Assembly: GCA_037042185.1 (NCBI GenBank)
Contig: JAXQJY010000026.1
Coordinates: 1,302,001-1,366,000, forward strand
Reading direction: 5' to 3'
Source: Sordariomycetes sp. S80-01Y
Taxonomy: Eukaryota; Ascomycota; Sordariomycetes
Length of the DNA stretch: 64,000 bases
Positions within the stretch are counted from its first letter, which is position 1; each line of letters starts with the position of its first letter. The notes below the pieces were generated by a model. The model was not told the DNA's origin. It searched no databases and was given only the letters and a program-made list of their open reading frames with translations. A program made the position numbers and the translations under genes. Shown here piece after piece: positions 33,187 to 42,484 of this stretch.

Positions 33187-33633
33187 GGTGAGTGAGCTTC
33201 TGCGAATGTGATGTTTACAGCTTCGGCACTCGGATGATATGATGAGGAGAAGGACAGCTCAAGTGGATGTGGGGACAAAACAAGAAAATATGAACAGTAT
33301 AAGAAGGGTCGAGGTGATCGCAATGGATGCAAGATGATGGTGGCACGGCTGTCCAGTCCGGGGAAGGAGGTCGTCAATTGGGGAAGAGACTCCACCGAGC
33401 CCGAGGTGCCTCGGTATGAATTGCGGGGGGAGAGCCGGACCAAGACCGCGATATCCCCGTTGGAAGGCCGGTTAGGTGCGCTAATGATTCACTTCAGGCG
33501 GCCATTTACGGTTCTTATCATCATTCAAAGGGAAAACAAGTGTGTTGGTGAGAGATTCAAGTGAATCGAATGTGCCATTGAACGCCCCCCGCTTGAAGCA
33601 ATTATCCGACAATGCATCTCGTGTCCCTGAGCT
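33187..33633. promoter_or_regulatory. eci1 promoter region
   Basis: These 447 bases upstream of eci1 also contain the 3' end of rpa49. No fatty-acid (CCTCGG-type) element could be assigned with confidence, although one ccgaggcacctcgg-like inverted sequence (gcccgaggtgcctcggtat) lies at 33399-33417. Confidence 0.4.
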
Positions 33634-35049
33634 TCATCGCTTCTTCGGGCCCAGATGCCTCTGTTTCGGGAAGTCTAGCGGCAGCTTCAGCCTCGCGACA
33701 TGAACAGTGTTTCCGGCCTCATTCTTCTTCTGAGTCGGCCTGACCCCGATCTCGTGGAAATATTGATTCATCTGCTGCTGGGTGAGCTTGAGATCCTCCC
33801 GCAGCGCACTCGTGTCGCTGTCGAAGTTGTCGACGATGCTCGCGAACACGCAGACGTGTGTAATGAGCAAGTCCATGTGGAACTTGCGCATGACGCCTGC
33901 TTCCGAGAACTTGCGCCGGATGTTCTCAACGACAGCCTCGGGAGCCGGGTCCATGTAGCTGTGTAGTTGTTTGCGCTGGGGGACTGATTTGGTTCCGCGC
34001 TCCTTTCCGGGCCGGCAGGCCAGGCTGAACACCAGGACGAAGTACATGTACCTAAGAATGCGCATGCGTGTGGCGTCTTCCTGGGTGCTGCCCATGAACT
34101 TCAACCGCGAAGCGACGTAGCGACTTGCAACCTTGATGCTCTGGTCGTGCTGCTTGGCTTCCTGCCATTCTCGGATGGGCACAAGGTTGAGGATGTCTTT
34201 GCCAATTATAACGTATGGATCGTAAACATCCTCGATCTCTTCGGCCTCCATGTTCGCTTTCGGGACCGGTTTGGCCTCGTCGACCACAGCTTGCAAATCG
34301 TCACGCGAGGCCATGGTGGAGGTAACGGCGCCAACGGAGGATAGCATTGCGCGGGAGGCGGCATCGATTTTGGGGGGGTTATCGGATTTGGAAGTGGGTG
34401 CGATGGCATTGAGTACGTTGTCCTGGAGGGCTTTCCTGGCCTTCTTGGTTCCGAACGTTTGGCCGAGGTCGACGCGGCGGTCGTACATGGTCTGGACGTT
34501 GTCAGCAACTGCATTTCTTCCAAAATTCACCAATAGGCTCACCTGTTGTATATTCTTCTCTGCGGCTTCCGCCTCTGCTTGCTGCTTGGCACGCACAGCT
34601 CCTCGTACAACCATTTTCTTCGCCTCCACGACCTGCATCTTGCCTGTCTTTGGATCGTACACTCCGACAAAGTGATTGAGCAAGGGCTTGGACCCTCGCG
34701 CCGTCTCCTCTTTGGCTGTGTAGTCGAGTTTGGGGTGGTCTATTGAGTGTAGTAGAAGTTCTTTCTGTGCTGGTGTTTGTTTGGACTTCTTTTTGGTCGA
34801 GAGATCCGGGGGTGCATATGATGAGAACGAAAGGCTCGAAGGCATTGCGATACCAGGTGTCGTGGCTTCAACAAGTCAGCAATCGCGGTGTCCTGCAAAG
34901 TTGCCCAGAAGCTGGCTCGTACCTATCACCGGCGGGGAGTTCTTCGCTTGCAGAAGTGACGAGACCTTTGTCTTGTTGGGAGGCGCGTCGAAAGCCACCT
35001 TCTTTGACGACTTGCCCGAGGCAGTCTCCTCTCTCTTTCGTTTGGCCAT
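33634..35049 (-). CDS. rpa49: RNA polymerase I subunit A49
   Basis: Pol I-specific subunit that forms the A49-A34.5 heterodimer (TFIIF/TFIIE-like) and supports initiation and elongation on rDNA in the nucleolus. Exons 35049-34923, 34865-34543 and 34491-33634 (introns of 57 and 51 bp) join to 435 residues; yeast A49 has 415. The N-terminal dimerisation part spans the first two exons (NSPPVIATTPGIAMPSSLSF, then LLNHFVGVYDPKTGKMQVVE). Exon 3 starts TMYDRRVDLGQTFGTKKARKAL and carries the tandem winged-helix C-terminus (LTQQQMNQYFHEIGVRPTQ, VARLKLPLDFPKQR). The start MAKRKREETASGKSSKK is basic and fits a nuclear protein. Confidence 0.92.
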
Positions 35050-35794
35050 GACTATGATGTATGACTGTCGGGGTCAAGTCAATGCTGCGCTCGATGGCCT
35101 CGTCGGTGGGATGTTACTCCCAATTTTTTTCAGCGGGCCATTGTACCGCAGCGGCAGAAAACATGCTGGCCCGCTGTTTTCCCGGGCGGTGAAGCGATTG
35201 AAGGTTCCAAGGTCCATTCCTGCTTATGTCATCTTGGAGGTCACCCCACCCCACCAAGACGTGAGAGCGACGTCACCGGGCGCACGAAATGTGACCAGAG
35301 CTTCAAGCTGAAGCGGGCGATCATTCAAATCAGTGGCAAAGAGCAGCGTTGACAAGGCCGAGTCACAGTCGCGAGGATTGGCAAAGGACGGCGGCTGAGA
35401 TTTCAGACATGCCCTTCAACATTGACATTTTCGGAGCCAAGCACACTCATCAAACATTACAAGGTCATCACGCGAGCTGAGCTGTGGAGGTTTGGTTTGG
35501 TTTCCTTTCAATTGATGTGAAGCCTTACGACTGGCGTGCCAGCTGCTTCGTAGTTGTCGTTCCTAACGCCAGCTCAATCCTAACCCTCCAATTGCCTCGT
35601 GAATCTTTCATCCGCCATCCCGTCCTTCAGCTCATCGGTAACAGTCCTACCCTAGCGCCCAAGCCCAATGAGAAATCTCGTCGATGTGTGAGCAGGCAGG
35701 TCGTCCTTCATCATGGGCTGAATAGGTGGCCGCGATGGTCGTGGTAGTCGTAAATCATGAAAGATGGTGCAGGTCAGGGTGTTGTGCGAGGCGT
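35050..35794. other. Spacer between rpa49 and rpl41
   Basis: Both neighbours are on the minus strand, so this 745-bp stretch holds the rpl41 3' end and the rpa49 promoter. No further gene was seen. Confidence 0.45.
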
Positions 35795-35922
35795 TTATTT
35801 GCTGCGAACGTTAGATTGTGCCAGAGCTCAGTGAGACAAGTTGCTACTTACGAACGAGCTCTCATCTTTCTTCTCTTACGCTTGAGGCGACGCACGCGCT
35901 TCTTCCTCCATTTGGCTCTCAT
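35795..35922 (-). CDS. rpl41: Ribosomal protein eL41 (25 residues)
   Basis: Tiny, very basic protein of the cytosolic ribosome, lying at the subunit interface. The coding sequence is split: 35922-35852 encodes MRAKWRKKRVRRLKRKRRKM plus RAR and two bases of a serine codon, and 35801-35795 completes Ser, Lys and the stop (TAA), across a 50-bp intron with a GTAAGT donor and GCAG acceptor. The product differs from the yeast protein (also 25 residues) at only two or so positions. The frame is too short for ordinary ORF calling. A further intron lies in the leader, and a Tbf1-like box lies upstream, both fitting a ribosomal protein gene. Confidence 0.95.
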
Positions 35923-35936
35923 CTTGAACGATGTTG

Positions 35937-36073
35937 CTGGGAGACGGTTAGCTCATGTGCCGGCGGCGATGCCATCACTGGTAGCTGCAACGCAACCCCA
36001 ATGCATTGGCCCGAGTACGGAACCGATGCATTGAGAGGCAGTACCATTGACGGGCTCGGGAGTGGAAGCTTAC
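35937..36073 (-). other. 5' UTR intron of rpl41
   Basis: A GTAAGC donor ends at 36073, a GCTAAC branch site lies at 35947-35952 and a CCCAG acceptor at 35937, only 14 bases before the start codon. Leader introns are common in ribosomal protein genes. No box C/D snoRNA was found inside. Confidence 0.7.
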
Positions 36074-36159
36074 CTGTTCGTGGATGAGAATCGGTGTTGG
36101 ATGAGGAACAATGTGAACTGAAGCGGGGAGAATTGGCGGCGGTTAAGGCAGCGCAACCG

Positions 36160-36166
36160 TAGGGTT
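36160..36166 (-). promoter_or_regulatory. Tbf1-like AACCCTA box in the rpl41 / FHA kinase promoter
   Basis: AACCCTA on the minus strand lies about 90 bases upstream of the rpl41 leader intron. Tbf1-type sites of this form are known in ribosomal protein promoters of many fungi. A CACGTG E-box lies next to it at 36183-36188. Which of the two divergent genes they serve is inferred. Confidence 0.4.
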
Positions 36167-36531
36167 TTCAACCCGCAAGGGTCACGTGTGGCGATTTCTA
36201 CGTCACAGCTGTGCGGGTTTCGACCAACACTGTGCCGGGGCACTGTAACCCTGCAAGATGGCGCCGCCCCACTGACCGGGAGCCGCACCAAGCTCCGTGT
36301 AAGAGGAAGGAACGACAAGCTTCGTGCGCCAGTGGTCCTGCCAGTGCTTCGCTGGGTTGAACTGGATGAAGCGCTCCCAGAAATTTAAGAGGATGAATCA
36401 GTCTGTTGCCTAGCTCCATCTCCTCTCTATTACACATCTAGCTATTCCAGGCTGATTCTTTTTCTCCGGTCAACCTCTCTGGAGTTCTTGAATTGAAGCG
36501 CGCGACGACCAACGATACAGCGAAACTCGAA

Positions 36532-38890
36532 ATGACTACTGACGAAGACTACAACGGGGGACCTGTGGGCGAGCTGCAGTTCTTCGACAGCCGCATTGGC
36601 AGTGCGGATAAAGGTTGCCTAATTTCTCCCATATTGTGATTCACGGTTGACGCAAGATAGATCGAATTCAGTTATAGGATCACAGAATTCTTCGCATCGG
36701 CCGCGACGAGGCTGACGGGTAGGTTTCCTCCAGCTCTTCGCCTACCAAATATCTCTAACAGCTGAAGAACTTTCACCATCCGCGACCACGTCGGGAACCA
36801 TGTTTCGCGTAATCACTGCGAATTTTATGTCATTGTCTATGAGGATGACATCAATCATGTCTATGTGCGAGACCTCCAATCCGTTAACGGGACGTATGTA
36901 AATGGACAGCTCATCGGGATGGCGCCCACGATCTCGCCTGGCTATCTTCTATCAGATGGCGATCTCATTGAGATCAAACCTAATTGGAAGTTCAAATTCC
37001 GTCATCACATCAACAGCACTATAGAATCGCCATTAAGCGACGTACAACTCAAAGAAGCAAAGGTCTGCATTCCTAGCCGATATTGAAAAGCAGCTCCCTG
37101 ACTTTACCAGGGTTTCAAACACATGTACAAGCTTACAGAGAGATGCCTTGGCAAGGGGGCCGACGCGTCTGTTTATCTTGCCACGGACACCAAGACGAAG
37201 AAGCAGCTTGTCTGCAAGGTTGTCGACCTCAAGCAGCTGGAAGCAGAAGGCAAGACGGGTCTGGCGAGAGCAGCTCGTCTCATCCAGGAGACGGACATCC
37301 TGCGTCAACTGCATCATGTAAGGCTTCCTGGCTACTGGTGAGGGGAGTGCTGACCGAAGATCAGCCCAACATTCTTCCCTATGTCGATGCCTTACGCTCT
37401 CCCAACACCTCGTCAGTTACCACTCACTTCACGATGGTTCATGCTGACTCGTACAGGTATACTTTCACAGAGCTCGCATCTGGTGGCGACCTCATGTCGT
37501 TTCTTCACCGCCATCCCAAGATTGTCGATTTCCACGCCCGTCTCGTCATTCGTCAAGTGGTTCATGGGCTCAAATATTTGCATTCAAAGGGAGTCGTTCA
37601 CAGGGACTTGAAACCCGAGAACATTCTGCTAGCCTACTCCCCACGGATTCTATACCATAGAGTCATGATCGCAGATTTCGGTGCCTCGTCCGTGCCGCAA
37701 CGCAGTCGCATGACGACCATGGTTGGAACAGAGGATTACCAAGCTCCGTGGGTGCTTTATTCTCTTAACAGCGATGTATGACTGAACAGCACAGGGAATT
37801 TCTCAGCAAGGGCAGGAGCCACAATGCCTCAGCGGATCTCTGGTCCCTGGGTGTTATCACCTTCATTTTAGTCGCTGGTGCCGATGCCGATGTCGACAGC
37901 TTCAGCAAACATGGACAAAGTGCCCTTGACGGCATAGTGAGCCACGCTTACAGCAAAAGGCTGCCCCCACCTTCAGACAAAGCGAAAAAGTTCATCAGGG
38001 GGTGTCTCTGCGTATTGAGCGATGAACGGATGACCGCCAGGCAAGCCGACACGCACGAATGGCTCTGCACACCGAAGAATCATCTTCGGTTTTTCCATGA
38101 CATGGACAAGCGCATGCTGGCAGATTGGAAAGAGGAAAGTCTGCTGAGGCCGATGCACAGAGAACTGTCAAGCACTTTGAACGCGGTGGCAATACCAGCG
38201 CTCAGCAAGGAAGATATCGACCCTGAAGTTGCGAAGAACACAGATACAAATAGCAAAGTCAAGCAGGAAAGCGAGACTTCGCCGCATTTCGCCAAGCTGG
38301 ATACTTTTCAACGTGGCAAGGACCCTACAAAGATTTCTTCACGGGTCAATATTGCCAACGTGGGCGTGTATGGGCGCGTTACCAAGCATACTGCTCCCGT
38401 GAAGCCTGAGCGAGAGGCGCCAGACGAGCTATCAGAGGAGATGGCGCCACCGCCGCCTAATTCCAAGGAACCTCCTGGAATCATAAACTCCTCCACAGCT
38501 CTCGCAGCTTCCAACACACGAAGACAAGCACCGTCGCAACCTGAATGGCGGGTGGCGCGCAGTCATAGCGCACACACCAGTGAGCAAATCTTCCCATGGA
38601 TGGCCAAAAGGCCCAAACTATCCTATAAGCCTTCTCGGGGATCTTCTTCTACCGGCAGGCGTAGAAGAAGGCAGATGACTGGCGGTCTCTTCGCGACGCC
38701 CACTGCGACGCTTGATCGTCATCTTCCACGCCATGCAGGCGGTCCCCCGAGGGAGTGGGTTCTCGCTGAGGTTAAAAAGACACAAAGGCCATTCCTCAAG
38801 AACAGCGAGATCTCTACCAGTCAGCGACGCCCGCCTCCTTCTAGAAGTGGACTTTCGCATGAAATTAACATGAAGAGGCGGCGCTCATAG
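36532..38890 (+). CDS. FHA-domain Ser/Thr kinase (Chk2/Mek1/Dun1-like)
   Basis: Protein kinase with one N-terminal FHA domain, the layout of the Cds1/Mek1/Dun1 checkpoint kinases acting in DNA damage or meiotic recombination. Proposed exons: 36532-36612, 36678-36718, 36768-37062, 37111-37317, 37365-37411, 37457-37747, 37795-38890; about 686 residues. FHA: RILRIGRDE, NHVSRNHCEFY (phosphothreonine-binding Arg/Ser/Asn-His) and DLQSVNGTYVNG. Kinase: GKGADASVYLA, Lys in LVCKVVD, HRDLKPEN, DFGAS and, after splicing, YQAPEF. The catalytic set is complete. A 300-residue Pro/Ser/Arg-rich tail follows. Exons 2 to 7 join in frame (659 codons), but exon 1 to 2 cannot be joined with a canonical GT donor in frame. 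Donors GTCTGC and GTGGGT are weak and one acceptor is AAG. So the first junction, and possibly the start, is uncertain. Confidence 0.75.
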
Positions 38891-39037
38891 TTTCAGTAGT
38901 GATCGGATCATCTTCAAGCGTCAAATCTGCGTTTAGAGGGTTTCGACGATGTGGACTATGACTTTTTCCAAATGGGTACTTGAAAGTTAGCACCGAGGTG
39001 TTGACACAACTTGATGTAGTTAACAATACACCGGTGA

Positions 39038-39997
39038 CTAATTAGATGCAATGGACCTTGCGCCTAAAATATCATCATCTGCAATGCCATCTTTCCCTAG
39101 TAGATTCTTCAGCTCTGGAAAACCCCCATGCTGCTCTGCTTCGCTTGATAGCAACGGCTCCAGCAGAGCTTGCACCTCTGCCAAAGCAGCCTCTGCCTCG
39201 GGGATCCTACGCAATATTTTTAAACCCTCTGTAGCAACCTCCGTCTCGGTCTCCGTTAGCGGTCTCTCTCTCTCCCTTGCCAGCGCCTCAGCAACACCCC
39301 CTGCAGCCCTACTATTCACAAACCCTACCAACCCTCCCCTTCGAAGCACGACGCACCCATCCGCAAGTCCCTCCTCGTCTAACCATTCTGCCGCCTTCAT
39401 CAACCCATCGTAAGAATCGTCATGAACCCTGGTAGGTGTTAACCTCACACCTAGCCCCCTACTCCCACTCTCAGGCAGCTTCTCATAGTACCGCACCAAA
39501 ACACCAAGTCTGCTGAGTGCGTAAGGCACCGCCAGCACCGCGACAGTGATGCGATATCCCGCCCGACTCAGTATCTGCACCAGGGCGGTGAAGTCGGAGG
39601 GATGTCGACACGCGCTCTCAATGAGCACGTCGAGACGACGTCGGCACGCGGCGTCCACGGCCCCCTCGAGCCAGATCCGCGCATCCCTGGAGCAGGCCTG
39701 GCTCGCGATCTTCCCAGGCAGCGAGAAATACTGCGGGTGATGCGCCTTGTACACGTCCGCGATGAGATGCGCTGGCTTGCGACCGTGGGTCCTCAGGGAG
39801 GCCAGCAGGGGAGGGACGAGGAGGGTTTTGCCGGCGCCGGTCTGACCCAGCGCCAGGAGCGCGTAGGGCCTGTCTGGGGTGGGAGACGGTGGCAGGGGTT
39901 CTATGTCCACAGGGAGGATCTGCGTGGTCAAGATGCGGGATGAATCGGCTTGGGATAGTTGGTAGGATGAGATGGGAGGTTGCGCCTCTTGAGACAT
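39038..39997 (-). CDS. Zeta-toxin-family P-loop kinase
   Basis: Intronless, 319 residues, intact. A Walker A motif GQTGAGKT sits at 51-58 after a strand (YALLALG), followed by a helix, then an Asp-containing strand (HLIADVYKAHHPQYF) and the IESACRHPSDF block. This is the pattern of the zeta-toxin/UDP-GlcNAc kinase Pfam family. Bacterial members phosphorylate UDP-N-acetylglucosamine. Fungal members are widespread but mostly uncharacterised, and there is no antitoxin-like partner next to it. Nothing suggests secretion. The 3' end converges with the FHA kinase gene with 147 bases between stops. A role as a small-molecule kinase is inferred from the fold only. Confidence 0.8.
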   Translation of the reverse strand: MSQEAQPPISSYQLSQADSSRILTTQILPVDIEPLPPSPTPDRPYALLALGQTGAGKTLLVPPLLASLRTHGRKPAHLIADVYKAHHPQYFSLPGKIASQACSRDARIWLEGAVDAACRRRLDVLIESACRHPSDFTALVQILSRAGYRITVAVLAVPYALSRLGVLVRYYEKLPESGSRGLGVRLTPTRVHDDSYDGLMKAAEWLDEEGLADGCVVLRRGGLVGFVNSRAAGGVAEALARERERPLTETETEVATEGLKILRRIPEAEAALAEVQALLEPLLSSEAEQHGGFPELKNLLGKDGIADDDILGARSIASN

Positions 39998-40204
39998 TTT
40001 GACGGTGCCACCGCAAGCAGCGGAACAAGTAAGCGACGGTTTTAGCCGCTAAAATTGCGAGAACGAACGAAATTGATATGATGTATTGTCAGAAAGAGGA
40101 ATCCGATGGTACCGTCGCTGTATAACAGCAGTGGCAATCTCATGTTTCTGTATAAAAGGCGGGGCGAGACTAGTGAGCTGAGTCGCGGGGTCGAGAGGAT
40201 AGCC

Positions 40205-41764
40205 TTAATCCAGCCCCTTTTTCCCACTCCCCGTCCCGAACCCCTTTTCCTTCACATTGCAGACCATGCGCTGTTCTCTTCTGCCATCTCCACTTACTTT
40301 CTCTGTGTGATCCTCAGCAAACACCGCCCACAACCTCCTCAACGCAGTCCACTCCTCCATCCACCTCATCTCCCTGTCCGCTCTCTCATAGCTGCCGTCA
40401 GCCTTCTTCCTCCTGTACGCCTCGCTGCGCGCCATGTATACCTTCTTACTCCACCACTGCTTGTTCCTGCTCGGCGCTATGCGCGATTCATAGCGTTCCT
40501 CGTGGATTGGCTTCTTCTGCGGGAGCCGTGTACCGTCCTCGGCGTGGGTCTGGAAGTGCCGGATGGCTAGGTTCTGGAGGTGGCTGTTGAAGAAGTCGGG
40601 CTTGACGGAGAAGGAAGCATCGCGGCATTTCTGGTAGATCTTTTTGACTTCGGCGTCGAGCTCCGCGGCGAGCTCCGGGTCCTTCGCCGCTGCTTCGATC
40701 TGGGAATCTTCCATGTCGGCTTTCCTCCATCCCGAGGCGAGAGTCTTGTCGCGGACACAGCATTCGTAGCAATCCCCGGACCGCACGCAGCGCTGGCAAG
40801 CTCTGATGCTCTCGTCACGCCCGGTGTTCATGCAGCCTCTGGCCAAGTCCGTTGTTAGGGAGCAGGGCATGTTCTTGCTCCAGCACTGCAAACAGGCCAA
40901 GCGCCCGCTACTCCGTCTCTCGCCCGTCCACACCGACGGGGGCTTGATCGTCTCTCTGACCGGGAACCCTTCAATGTACTTAGGATGAGCGCGCTGTATC
41001 TGCGCAGAGTGTTCTCTCCAGAGCTTGATGACGGGCTCGTTGAGGGCAACCATTCTAGCCGTCCACTGTTCGAAAGTCTCGTCTCTATACTCAAAATCCA
41101 GGTCGCCGTTTTCGAGCGCCTCTCGTCTCAGCGTATCGCGATACATTCTGATCTGCTCCCAATCCATCTTCTGCCTCCTTCTATTCTTCAAAGCAGCCTC
41201 GCGACGAGCCTCAGAAGCGTGGTACTCCTGACAGAGATAATCCTCCACGCGTGCTTGGTAAGCCTCCTCATCTAGGTACTGGTAGGCGCCGATGAGCGTC
41301 ACGCGGTCAAGCTCGGCAAAGTAGGCATCGCTCTCCTCCTTGGCCTTCTGGGCTTCAGCTCCCGCTCTATTCCTCTCGATGGTGTGCGGGATAGCTAGGA
41401 CTGTTTCCAGAAGCGGTGGGCACTTGGGGCCAGTGTCTTCTGGGACCTGTCGCGCAGTCGAGGACGTGCACGAGCGTGGGGTGGTTACGGGTGAGGGGAC
41501 GGTCTCGTTATAGCTGGCATCCAAGGAGCTTTCTGATGTAACTGAAGGAATCTGTGCCTCGCTGACGGGGTTTTCTTTAGGCATGTCGGCTTGCTGTGTA
41601 GGTGTTGATGCTGTGGATATAGACCAAGCTAAGTATGCTGTTATAAGTCCATCTGGCGAAAAGAAGAGAGGAACGAGAAGAAGTTTGGGGATGGAAAGAA
41701 GTACGAATCCCTCGCCCAAGTTTCGCCAGACTTTCTTGACCTGTTCACGCTTCGCCCAGGGCAT
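40205..41764 (-). CDS. Cys-rich, coiled-coil protein of unknown function
   Basis: A single open frame of 519 residues. I do not recognise the family. Residues 20-47 of the longest version are hydrophobic (VLLSIPKLLLVPLFFSPDGL); a second possible start, MPKENPVSEAQIP at 41584, would remove this part and give 459 residues. A charged helical region (about 130-235, KAKEESDAYFAELDRV, RREAALKNRRRQKMDWEQ) could form a coiled coil. At 291-336 a Cys cluster runs CLQC-x6-C-x9-C, then CQRC-x5-C-x2-CC, similar in spacing to a Zn2Cys6 cluster but not canonical. A basic C-terminal region follows (NKQWWSKKVYMARSEAYRRK). It may be a metal-binding nuclear protein of a lineage-specific family. Confidence 0.6.
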   Translation of the reverse strand: MPWAKREQVKKVWRNLGEGFVLLSIPKLLLVPLFFSPDGLITAYLAWSISTASTPTQQADMPKENPVSEAQIPSVTSESSLDASYNETVPSPVTTPRSCTSSTARQVPEDTGPKCPPLLETVLAIPHTIERNRAGAEAQKAKEESDAYFAELDRVTLIGAYQYLDEEAYQARVEDYLCQEYHASEARREAALKNRRRQKMDWEQIRMYRDTLRREALENGDLDFEYRDETFEQWTARMVALNEPVIKLWREHSAQIQRAHPKYIEGFPVRETIKPPSVWTGERRSSGRLACLQCWSKNMPCSLTTDLARGCMNTGRDESIRACQRCVRSGDCYECCVRDKTLASGWRKADMEDSQIEAAAKDPELAAELDAEVKKIYQKCRDASFSVKPDFFNSHLQNLAIRHFQTHAEDGTRLPQKKPIHEERYESRIAPSRNKQWWSKKVYMARSEAYRRKKADGSYERADREMRWMEEWTALRRLWAVFAEDHTEKVSGDGRREQRMVCNVKEKGFGTGSGKKGLD

Positions 41765-42484
41765 TCCATTGTCGGGGGCGGACTAAAAGATCTCAACCCG
41801 TGAACAAAGCACTGGTGTCCAAGAACATAGCAAACTTCTTCCACAGACCAGTAAATCACGACTTTGAACAAAGCTTTCGACCATTTCGCTGATCGATTGA
41901 TCAATCGAGAGGTTTACCTGATGCCAAAGTGGTGAAAATTGGGTTATCCAGACGCAGCGTGGCTGCACGGGGTATCAGCATTCAAAGCTACGGAACTCTG
42001 CAAGATCTGGTAGACCTAGTCCGCCCGAAGCCCTGATCGCAAGCTCTCCCTTTGCAAGGAGTAGCCTCCAATCTCAAGCACCGGCAGAGGCGCTGGCAGG
42101 GTGACTACTCTCATCATGCTGCTGTTCCTCCTCTAGAGCGTGCGCCTTTACACTCCACAAACAGTCCCTCGCTCCTCCAGCCCTTCATAAAAACAAAGGG
42201 CGAAACACATCCTGTGACAAATCTGGCGGCGTGCCGCGTCCTCGATTATCTGACCGCAATCTCAACGATAATCAATATGAGATCCAAATTTCCTGAACGC
42301 CTAATCCGTGAAGATGGCAATCTCGATGTAAAACCCAAACGCCGTGGCTCTTGCATAACTTGCTTTGTGACCTAAAGACATGATAGAAGGATAAGAGATG
42401 GAGAAATGATACCACAGGTGAAAGGTGCTGAACTGGAGCTCTCGGCCTTGTCGTCCGTCGGTGGACGACCAAGGAACCGCTGCT
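41765..42484. other. Spacer between the Cys-rich gene and atg1
   Basis: Both flanking genes are on the minus strand. These 720 bases hold the promoter of the Cys-rich gene and the atg1 3' end. No other gene was seen. Confidence 0.45.

Noticed and set aside
35937-36073. snoRNA inside the rpl41 leader intron
   Set aside because: One gtgatgg resembles box C, but there is no box D at a suitable distance and no terminal stem.
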